Source: an uncultured Eubacteriales bacterium (lineage in GTDB: Bacteria > Bacillota > Clostridia > Christensenellales > Aristaeellaceae). From it: a stretch of 16,365 bases of DNA. Below the pieces are notes generated by a model. The model had not been told where the DNA came from. It ran no database searches and saw only the letters and a program-made list of their open reading frames with translations. Made by a program: the position numbers and the translations under genes. Shown in pieces: positions 7,744-13,914 of the stretch. The stretch covers positions 1 through 16,365 of the forward strand of contig CADBNX010000078.1 of assembly GCA_902796115.1 (NCBI GenBank), written 5' to 3'. How positions within the stretch are numbered: the first letter of the stretch is position 1; each line of letters opens with the position of its first letter.

Positions 7744-9336
7744 ATGAAGAAAGCTTTCATCGCATTCCTCGCCCTGGTTCTTTGCCTGAACTGCTTCGCG
7801 TTCACCGTCCTGGCGGAAGAAGACAAACCCGTCATCAGGTTCACGGTATCCGCCAAGGAAAACGAAGGCGACTGGAACGAAATGTTTGCCATCAAATACT
7901 GGGAAGATCAGTTCGGCGTCGATCTGCAGTTTGAAATGATCAACGCGCAGATCTGGCAGGAAAAATGGCCGCTTCTGATCTCATCCGGTGATCTGCCCGA
8001 TGTGTTCCTGTATTATATCGGCGCGACCTACGGCGAACAGGGCTACCTGCTTCCGCTGGAAGACCTTGTAAACGAAGAGAATACGCCGAATATCTGGAAA
8101 ATGTGGCAGGATGAACCGCTTCTGAAGGCGCTCTGCACGGAAATGGACGGCCATATCTACGCTATCCGCGGACTGGACAAGGATCCTTCCACGCCCAGCC
8201 TCAGCCGCATGTACTATAACCTGGACTGGGTGAACAGGACGCTTGGCCATATGCCGACAAACCTGGACGAATTCTATGAGCTGCTCAAAGCGATCAAGGA
8301 AAACGATATGGATGGCGACGGGGATCCGAACAACGAGATCCCGCTTGGCGGCTATTACAAGGCACAGCGCACCATCAACCCCACAACGGATATCCTTGCC
8401 GCCATGGGACACGTGACGACGAGAGAAGAACTGCAGGATGACGGAAGTGTGATGTATGTCGGCATTTCCGAGGATTACAAGGAATTCCTGAAATACGTGA
8501 ACCGGCTCTATACGGAAGGGCTGCTGGATGAGGAATTCTTCACCATCACTACCGAATCCGAGTATAACGCGAAGAACGCCACCGGTATCTTCGGCGTCGC
8601 CTGTGCCTGGGCGCCTTATATCGTGTATCCAGACGGAGACGATTACCGCAATTACGACATCAACGAGCCTATGACCAGCGCCATCAACGATGTCAAAATG
8701 GTGCCTGCGCAGGGTGTCCGGACAGTCGGTGCCTTCAGCATCACCGAAAAAGCGCAGGATCCCGAACTGGTCATGCATGTGATGGACTGGCTGTTCTCCG
8801 ATGAAGCGTGCGACCGCATGGCGAACGGTTATTACGAACAGGGAGAATTCGATGAGTATCCGGATTACTATTACAAGATGCTCACGGATGAAACCGGAAG
8901 CAAGGGCTTTATCCTGGTGAACAAGGACGGCGAGGAAACGGTGCCGGAAGGCTTTGAATCCGAGAACACCTTCCGCATGGCGGAAATTGCGCCGAACTAT
9001 GAGCAGGTTCCCGTGTACCGGAACTATAATCCGATCCGTCTCACGGAGCGGCACATCTGGCTGCTGTATCACATCGTCGAGAAGCAGGCTCCGTATTATA
9101 AAACGGCTGAAATGCCCGCCGGCATGAAATACACCACGGAAGAAAGCGAAGAGCTGTCCCTGCTGAAAGCGGACTTCCAGACCTATTTTGACGAGGAAGT
9201 CACCAAAATGATTTCCGGTGAAGTGGATATCGACGCTGAATGGGATACCTATGTAAAGAACATGAAGGATTACGGTGTCGACCGCTACATCGAGATCGTG
9301 CAGAACGCATACGACCGGTTCGCAGGCGCGATCTGA
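7744..9336 (+). CDS. Extracellular sugar-binding protein of the ABC importer (LplA/LipO type)
   Basis: This 530-residue substrate-binding protein captures the sugar outside the membrane and delivers it to the LplB/YtcP permeases encoded just upstream. The signal peptide is residues 1-24 (two Lys, hydrophobic core FIAFLALVLCL, then VLA before Glu25). The Cys residues at 14 and 17 do not sit in a proper lipobox, so signal peptidase I cleavage is more likely than lipidation, which is unusual for such a protein in a Gram-positive. Family landmarks are WEDQFGVDLQFE near residue 53, SSGDLPDVFL (80-89), and a calcium-loop-like acidic segment DMDGDGDPNNE (188-198). There is also a repeated aromatic-rich region, EYPDYYYKML. 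The ATG at 7744 has AAGGA at 7730-7734; an out-of-frame ATG at 7738 is not used. A strong terminator follows. Confidence 0.94.
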   Translation: MKKAFIAFLALVLCLNCFAFTVLAEEDKPVIRFTVSAKENEGDWNEMFAIKYWEDQFGVDLQFEMINAQIWQEKWPLLISSGDLPDVFLYYIGATYGEQGYLLPLEDLVNEENTPNIWKMWQDEPLLKALCTEMDGHIYAIRGLDKDPSTPSLSRMYYNLDWVNRTLGHMPTNLDEFYELLKAIKENDMDGDGDPNNEIPLGGYYKAQRTINPTTDILAAMGHVTTREELQDDGSVMYVGISEDYKEFLKYVNRLYTEGLLDEEFFTITTESEYNAKNATGIFGVACAWAPYIVYPDGDDYRNYDINEPMTSAINDVKMVPAQGVRTVGAFSITEKAQDPELVMHVMDWLFSDEACDRMANGYYEQGEFDEYPDYYYKMLTDETGSKGFILVNKDGEETVPEGFESENTFRMAEIAPNYEQVPVYRNYNPIRLTERHIWLLYHIVEKQAPYYKTAEMPAGMKYTTEESEELSLLKADFQTYFDEEVTKMISGEVDIDAEWDTYVKNMKDYGVDRYIEIVQNAYDRFAGAI

Positions 9337-9350
9337 CGGACCATTCAGCC

Positions 9351-9394
9351 ATACAGCCGCAGCGGAACCCCGCTGTGGCTGTATTTCCATGTTT
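9351..9394 (+). terminator. Strong terminator of the sugar ABC transporter operon
   Basis: A 15-bp stem (9351-9365 with 9370-9384, one G-U pair) closed by an AACC loop begins 14 bases after the binding-protein stop. T-rich bases follow (TTTCCATGTTTT). The minus-strand side has no T run, so it mainly stops the plus-strand operon that faces the minus-strand SGNH gene. Confidence 0.85.
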
Positions 9395-9470
9395 TGTCAG
9401 CCGTGAGGGAACGGCGAATTCCACGCTTCCGCCAGCCGCCGAACACAGGATAGCAGAAAGAGTTTCTCTG

Positions 9471-10142
9471 TCAGCGGATTTCCGCCAGGATCCGCTCCGC
9501 GATCTTTTGCATGCCCCGATCCCCGGGATGCTGCGCCACACCGGTATGGGAAAATAAACCGATCGCTTTCATCTCATCCATTTCCCCGAGATCGCCAAGA
9601 TAAACGCACGGACAGTTTTTCTTTTTTGCCGCTTCCATAATCGCCCTGTCGCCCGGGTGCTTCCAGAAGCCTGTCGTAAAAACCACTTTTGTGTGCGCGC
9701 CTGTCAGATAATCTGCCAGTTTTTCATATTCAGCGCCGAACTTCTCTATATCAAACTCCGCTGCCGGACAGTTCTCAATCACCCGCATGACCAAGATATC
9801 CGGCTGAAAATCACGAACCTGCCGGAACTTTTCAAGAACCGTTTCTCCCGTCCGGTACGCTCTTTCCCATTCGGCCGCGTTGCAGATGCAGGCTCTGACG
9901 GTTCCGTACGCCTCCCGCAGTCCCCGTATGACCAGATGCACGTAATCGTTTTCTTTCTTCGACGCTGCCATTCCGAAACGGTGGAGCCAGCCGATTTCCG
10001 GCTTCTCTCCGTGCAGCGTGATCGAATTCCCGACAAACGCGGCCCTGATATCCGCCTCCTCACTGCCTTCAAATACGATCGACTGATTCTGCGGCAGCTG
10101 ATTCTGTGACGAAACCGTATTCTTTTTCATCTGCCCGGACAT
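9471..10142 (-). CDS. SGNH/GDSL-type hydrolase, atypical block V
   Basis: This 223-residue cytoplasmic protein has an SGNH-hydrolase arrangement. Block I is FVGNSITLHG with Ser40 as nucleophile. Block II is around Asn88 (CNAAEWER). Block III is at Asn124 (RVIENCP). The C-terminal block V is GVAQHPGDRGM with His205. In canonical members an Asp precedes the His by three positions; here that position is Val202, so the enzyme would work as a Ser-His dyad, use another acid, or be inactive. I believe close relatives share this GV..HPGD form, but that needs a search. The start is ATG 10142 because AAGGAGG (10157-10151) lies 8 bases upstream; the frame extends to a TTG at 10184 without support. It lies 38 bases after the membrane-protein gene, so the two are probably co-transcribed. 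Substrate unknown, perhaps an acylated sugar. Confidence 0.82.
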   Translation of the reverse strand: MSGQMKKNTVSSQNQLPQNQSIVFEGSEEADIRAAFVGNSITLHGEKPEIGWLHRFGMAASKKENDYVHLVIRGLREAYGTVRACICNAAEWERAYRTGETVLEKFRQVRDFQPDILVMRVIENCPAAEFDIEKFGAEYEKLADYLTGAHTKVVFTTGFWKHPGDRAIMEAAKKKNCPCVYLGDLGEMDEMKAIGLFSHTGVAQHPGDRGMQKIAERILAEIR

Positions 10143-10180
10143 ACGATAAACCTCCTTCGCGCTGTGTTCGTCCGTACGAT

Positions 10181-10711
10181 TCAAAAATTGCCGTGCTGTT
10201 TCCGTCTGTATCCCTGATTCTTCTTCATTCCCATAAACCGGATCAGTTTATAGACTGTCCCTGCCGCAAGCAGCAGCAGCGGCAGCATTTTTGCGTATGC
10301 CGGTATCAGGGCGGAAAAACTCCAGACGCCGGCCAGCGCAAATCCCGCCGCCAGAGATACGCAGAAAATCAGAATAACGACGCATGCTCCTTTCCTGTTG
10401 CGGAACAGGATCGAAAATACGCCTGTAAACACGCCGAGCACCAGCAGCAGCATATGCCGCATCATGGCGCGCATCCCGGGGTCCTGCGCCATGATGAACA
10501 GGTTCTCCAGATAGCTCTCCCCTCGCACCCGGCTCAGGTGCCTCACGCCGCCCGTCCAGGCCGACCAGTCGTCCGCCCGCACCGCCAGCTCATATCCGCA
10601 CCAGGCAATCAGCAGCAGCGCGGCAAGAATCATCAGGCCGCTTCCTCCGGATACCGTTTCTCTGTTCCGATCCTTACTTCTTCGGAAAGAGTGCCGTGGC
10701 GTTCGCCTCAT
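10181..10711 (-). CDS. Hypothetical four-helix membrane protein
   Basis: I do not recognise this 176-residue protein. It has a very basic N-terminus (MRRTPRHSFRRSKDRNR). Four hydrophobic helices lie at about residues 25-43, 86-104, 109-128 and 135-156. The basic C-terminal tail ends in MKKNQGYRRKQHGNF. The segment between helices 1 and 2 (about 40 residues) has Trp and charged residues and could be an external loop. The start is set at ATG 10711 with GGAGG (10727-10723) 11 bases upstream; an in-frame ATG at 10765 lies inside a perfect inverted repeat with almost no spacing from GAAGG and is less likely. The SGNH gene follows after 38 bases, so a joint role is possible but no function can be assigned. 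Confidence 0.7.
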   Translation of the reverse strand: MRRTPRHSFRRSKDRNRETVSGGSGLMILAALLLIAWCGYELAVRADDWSAWTGGVRHLSRVRGESYLENLFIMAQDPGMRAMMRHMLLLVLGVFTGVFSILFRNRKGACVVILIFCVSLAAGFALAGVWSFSALIPAYAKMLPLLLLAAGTVYKLIRFMGMKKNQGYRRKQHGNF

Positions 10712-10762
10712 TCTCTCTTTTTCCTCCGGTTTCCGACAATACAGGCAATGGCAGACAGCAGA

Positions 10763-10792
10763 CATCCTTCAGCGGCAAGCCGCTGAAGGATG
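10763..10792 (-). repeat. Perfect 14-bp inverted repeat between symporter and membrane-protein genes
   Basis: CATCCTTCAGCGGC (10763-10776) and its exact complement GCCGCTGAAGGATG (10779-10792) are separated by two bases. The repeat sits 48 bases downstream of the symporter stop and upstream of the membrane-protein gene. It is probably the symporter transcript's terminator or 3' stabilising hairpin, although neither strand shows a real T run, so a protein-binding site is also possible. Confidence 0.6.
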
Positions 10793-10840
10793 CGGAAATA
10801 CGAAGCAAGGAACCTGCCTGATTCATACCCGGGAACGGGG

Positions 10841-12382
10841 TTACTCGTCTCCCAGCGCTTCCTTCTGCCTTACCATCACTTTCTTATCATAGCAGGAGAA
10901 GGCGTTTTGCACAAGGTCTTTTTCCGGTTTGCGGGTAAACGCGCTGACCAGCGGTACGATGACGAGCCCTGCGATCATGCAGAAGGCGCCGGCGTTGATC
11001 GGGGACTGCAGCAGCGTGGGGAAAGCGGAACGCGCGAGCACATTCGCGATCATCACCGCCGTGGAGAATACGAAACTGGTCCAGCAGGCAGCGGAAGTGG
11101 TACCCTTCCAGTACAGGCCGTACAGGAACGGCGCCAGGAAAGCCCCGGCCAGCGCGCCCCAGCTGACGCCCATCAGCTGCGCGATGAAGGTCACGTTGGA
11201 ACGATACTGCACGATCGCAAGCACCACGGAAATGGCGATGAACACCACGATCAGTTCACGCATGATGCGAAGCTGCTTCTTCCCGTCCATGTTTTTCACC
11301 ACGTGGCCCTTGAGCAGATCCAGCGTCAGCGTGGAGGACGAGGTCAGCACCAGGGAAGAAAGGGTGGACATCGAAGCGGAGAGCACCAGGATGACCACGA
11401 CGCCGATCAGGATATCCGGCAGTCCGGAAAGCATGGCCGGCACTACGGAGTCATAGCCGTTCGCCGCGATAGCGATCCGGTCGGAGAAGAGCCGTCCGAA
11501 GCCGCCCAGGAAATAGCAGCCGCCGGCGACCACACAGGCGAAGAACGTGGAAATGATCATGCCTTTGTTGATGGCGCCCTCGCTCTTGATCGCGTAGAAT
11601 TTCTGCACCATCTGCGGCAGGCCCCAGGTACCGAGCGAGGTCAGGATGACGACTCCCAGCAGATTCACCGGATCCGGACCGAAAAAGGAGTTGAACGCGC
11701 CGGGCATCGCGGATACCGCGGGATCGCTGACAGTCGAAAGTCCCTGCAGCGCGGAGATGAATCCGCCCTGGCCTTTCAATACGGCCACGATTACCGCGCA
11801 GATGCCGAACAGCATGATGATACCCTGAATGAAATCGTTGATCGCGGTCGCCATATAGCCGCCGGCGATGACGTAAATACCCGTCAGGATTGCCATAACG
11901 ATGACGCATACGGAATAGTCGATGTTGAATGCCATCCCGAACAGACGGCTCAGGCCGTTGTAGAGGCTCGCGGTATAGGGGATCAGAAAGATGAATATGA
12001 TGACGGATGCCGCGATTTTGAGGCTCTTATTGCCAAAGCGCTTTCCGAAAAACTCCGGCATCGTGGCGCTGTTCAGATGCTGCGTCATGATGCGGGTGCG
12101 CCGCCCCAGCACCGCCCAGGCAAGCAGGGAACCCAGCAGCGCGTTTCCGATGCCCACCCAGGTCGCGGCGATGCCGTATTTCCAGCCGAACTGTCCGGCA
12201 TAGCCCACAAATATGACCGCGGAAAAATAACTGGTGCCGTACGCAAACGCGGTCAGCCACGGGCCGACGGCGCGTCCGCCGAGCACGAATCCGTCCACAT
12301 TGGTGGCATGCTTCCGGCAGTAAAGGCCGATTCCCACCATGACGGCAAAAAAGATCACCAGCAGCGCAATCTTGAAAAACAA
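10841..12382 (-). CDS. Sodium:solute symporter (SSS family)
   Basis: This 513-residue cation-coupled transporter with about 13 membrane helices is of the SSS/SGLT-PutP superfamily. Its N-terminus (FFKIALLVIFFAVMVGIGLY, then VDGFVLGGRAVGPW) is typical. The middle carries IAGGYMATAINDFIQG, a family signature. The segment SASMSTLSSLVLTSSS (from residue 335) holds Ser339-Thr340, which I align with the Na2 residues of PutP (Ser340-Thr341). The substrate (sugar, sialic acid, amino acid or other) cannot be read from the sequence. The start is set at TTG 12382, not the upstream ATG at 12430: GGAAGGAG (12400-12393) is 10 bases away, the family N-terminus begins there, and the predicted transcription start from the promoter at 12434-12462 is about 12427, leaving the ATG at or before the RNA 5' end. 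Single-gene unit. Confidence 0.93.
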   Translation of the reverse strand: MFFKIALLVIFFAVMVGIGLYCRKHATNVDGFVLGGRAVGPWLTAFAYGTSYFSAVIFVGYAGQFGWKYGIAATWVGIGNALLGSLLAWAVLGRRTRIMTQHLNSATMPEFFGKRFGNKSLKIAASVIIFIFLIPYTASLYNGLSRLFGMAFNIDYSVCVIVMAILTGIYVIAGGYMATAINDFIQGIIMLFGICAVIVAVLKGQGGFISALQGLSTVSDPAVSAMPGAFNSFFGPDPVNLLGVVILTSLGTWGLPQMVQKFYAIKSEGAINKGMIISTFFACVVAGGCYFLGGFGRLFSDRIAIAANGYDSVVPAMLSGLPDILIGVVVILVLSASMSTLSSLVLTSSSTLTLDLLKGHVVKNMDGKKQLRIMRELIVVFIAISVVLAIVQYRSNVTFIAQLMGVSWGALAGAFLAPFLYGLYWKGTTSAACWTSFVFSTAVMIANVLARSAFPTLLQSPINAGAFCMIAGLVIVPLVSAFTRKPEKDLVQNAFSCYDKKVMVRQKEALGDE

Positions 12383-12404
12383 TCTCCCCACTCTCCTTCC
12401 GTTC

Positions 12405-12424
12405 GAAAACGCTTTAGCGCTTTC
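12405..12424. promoter_or_regulatory. cre/LacI-like palindromic operator at the symporter promoter
   Basis: GAAAACGCTTTAGCGCTTTC is an imperfect 20-base palindrome (8 of 10 positions matched). Its halves resemble catabolite-responsive (CcpA) or LacI-family sites, with GAAAACGCTTT and TGAAAGCGCT. It sits just downstream of the -10 box at the expected transcription start, an ideal place for repression. Confidence 0.55.
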
Positions 12425-12433
12425 ACGCATTAC

Positions 12434-12462
12434 ACTTTAATGCATAAAAGCAATAAAGTCAA
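12434..12462 (-). promoter_or_regulatory. Sigma-A promoter of the symporter gene
   Basis: On the minus strand TTGACT (12462-12457) and TAAAGT (12439-12434) are separated by exactly 17 bases. The -35 matches five of six and the -10 four of six consensus bases. The predicted start near 12427 supports the TTG translation start at 12382. Confidence 0.7.
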
Positions 12463-12511
12463 TAGGGTTGTGAAAATTTTTTTGCGCCGCTTTCATCCCG
12501 TGCATCGGCTC

Positions 12512-12540
12512 TTGACGTTTCGCCGCTTCAATTATATAAT
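12512..12540 (+). promoter_or_regulatory. Sigma-A promoter of hisS-aspS
   Basis: TTGACG (12512-12517) and a perfect TATAAT (12535-12540) are separated by 17 bases. It is a near-consensus, probably strong constitutive promoter about 80 bases before the hisS start. No T-box leader fits in the roughly 75-base untranslated region. Confidence 0.85.
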
Positions 12541-12550
12541 GCTGTTCTGT

Positions 12551-12576
12551 AAAAACCCTTGCAGTGCAAGGTTTTT
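12551..12576 (+). promoter_or_regulatory. Terminator-like hairpin at the 5' end of the hisS leader
   Basis: CCTTG (12557-12561) and CAAGG (12567-12571) with loop CAGTG form a stem. It is extended by AAAAA/TTTTT pairing across a bulged C (12556), so the right arm ends in a T run as in a terminator. It starts only a few bases after the predicted transcription start, so it more likely protects the mRNA 5' end than terminates. It could be an attenuator. Confidence 0.45.
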
Positions 12577-12621
12577 GCCGGCCCTCACGCGCCGATTCCC
12601 GAACAAACGGAGTTGATTGTC

Positions 12622-13902
12622 TTGGAAATTCAGGCCCCGAAAGGCACAAAGGATATGCTTCCGCAGGATGCGTATCTGTGGCAGTATGTCGAATCCACCA
12701 TGCGCCGTATCGCGGCGCTTTACGGCTACCGGGAAATCCGCACGCCGGTGTTTGAGCATACCGAACTGTTTCTGCGCGGCGTCGGCGATACGACGGACAT
12801 CGTGCAGAAAGAAATGTATACATTCAAAGACAAAGGCGACCGTTCCATTACCCTGAAGCCGGAAGGCACCGCGGGCGCGGTGCGCGCGTTTATCGAAAAC
12901 CGGCTCTACGCGGAGCCTCTCCCCTGCAAAATGTATTATCTGGACGCGCCGATTTTCCGTTACGAGAATCCGCAGGCAGGCCGCCTGAGAGAGCACCATC
13001 AGTTCGGCATGGAGTGCTTCGGCGCGGGCGAGCCGAGCGTGGAAGCGGAGCTGATCGAAGCGCTGCTCACGCTGCTGAAGGAACTCGGGCTGAAGAATCT
13101 TTCCGTGCACATCAATTCCATCGGCTGTCCCGCCTGCCGCGCGAAATATCAGGAAGCGCTGCGCGAATACTTCCGTCCTCATATTGGCTCCATGTGTGAC
13201 ACCTGCAAAACCCGGCTGGAGAAAAACCCGCTTCGCATCCTCGACTGCAAGGAAGCCGGCTGCAAGAAGTATACCGCGGAAGCGCCCAGCATTCTGGATT
13301 ATCTGTGCGGGGACTGCGCGGACCACTTCGCCCGCCTCAGGACCCTGCTTGACGCCCGGGAAATCCCCTATCAGGTCGATTCCCGCATCGTGCGCGGCCT
13401 CGATTATTACACCCGCACCGTATTTGAAATCATCATGCAGTCCGGCCGCGAAGGACTGGCGCTGTGCGGCGGCGGCCGATACGACGGACTGGTCGGACAG
13501 CTCGGCGGGCCGGAAACGCCCGGCGTGGGCTTCGGCATCGGGCTGGAACGCATCCTGATGGAGATGCGCAACAGCAATTCCCTGCCGCAGGCGGGAACGG
13601 TTACGGACGTATTCGTGGCCGCGCTCTCCGACGGAGACCGCACGGACGCGTTCTCCCTGACGCAGCAGCTGCGCGCGGCCGGGCTGAAGGCGGACTGTGA
13701 TCACGCGCACCGCAGCCTGAAGGCACAGTTCAAATTCGCGGGCAGGGGCATTCCGTATATCCTGATCGTCGGCGGCGATGAAAAGCAGCGCGGCGCGGTG
13801 CGGTTCCGTGACCTGAACACGCGGGAAGAAAAAGAGCTGCCGCTTGCGGATGTCATTCCGGCGATGACCGATCTTCTTTCCGGCGTCCAACCGAATCAGT
13901 AA
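12622..13902 (+). CDS. hisS: Histidine--tRNA ligase
   Basis: This class II aminoacyl-tRNA synthetase charges tRNA-His. It has 426 residues, normal for bacterial HisRS. Motif 1 is GYREIRTPVFEHTELF (residues ~35-50), motif 2 is around Arg113 (IFRYENPQ), the histidine-specific HisA motif is RGLDYYTRTVFE (258-269), HisB is GGGRYDGL (283-290), and motif 3 is GVGFGIGLERI (301-311). The insertion domain carries the Cys clusters (CPAC, CDTC, CGDC) seen in many Firmicute enzymes, and residues from ~330 form the anticodon-binding domain. The TTG at 12622 is chosen over the far upstream TTG at 12559 because CGGAG (12608-12612) lies 9 bases away and the protein then begins MEIQAPKGTKDML, the family start. 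The aspS gene follows after 12 bases. Confidence 0.97.
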   Translation: MEIQAPKGTKDMLPQDAYLWQYVESTMRRIAALYGYREIRTPVFEHTELFLRGVGDTTDIVQKEMYTFKDKGDRSITLKPEGTAGAVRAFIENRLYAEPLPCKMYYLDAPIFRYENPQAGRLREHHQFGMECFGAGEPSVEAELIEALLTLLKELGLKNLSVHINSIGCPACRAKYQEALREYFRPHIGSMCDTCKTRLEKNPLRILDCKEAGCKKYTAEAPSILDYLCGDCADHFARLRTLLDAREIPYQVDSRIVRGLDYYTRTVFEIIMQSGREGLALCGGGRYDGLVGQLGGPETPGVGFGIGLERILMEMRNSNSLPQAGTVTDVFVAALSDGDRTDAFSLTQQLRAAGLKADCDHAHRSLKAQFKFAGRGIPYILIVGGDEKQRGAVRFRDLNTREEKELPLADVIPAMTDLLSGVQPNQ

Positions 13903-13914
13903 AGGAGAAATATC

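Noticed and set aside
7981..9390. 469-codon minus-strand frame over the binding protein
   Set aside because: It is a codon-register shadow of the binding-protein gene, and no ribosome binding site or domain supports it.
12383..12430. ATG at 12430 as the symporter start
   Set aside because: It lies at or before the predicted transcription start, has no good ribosome binding site, and adds 16 residues not expected in the family.
10790..12616. 608-codon plus-strand frame over the symporter
   Set aside because: It is in register with the symporter's codons and the protein is His/Arg/Asp-rich with no family; the minus-strand symporter is unmistakable.
12541..12621. T-box riboswitch in front of hisS
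   Set aside because: The untranslated region is only about 75 bases, and I see no specifier loop or T-box sequence; only a 5' hairpin is present.
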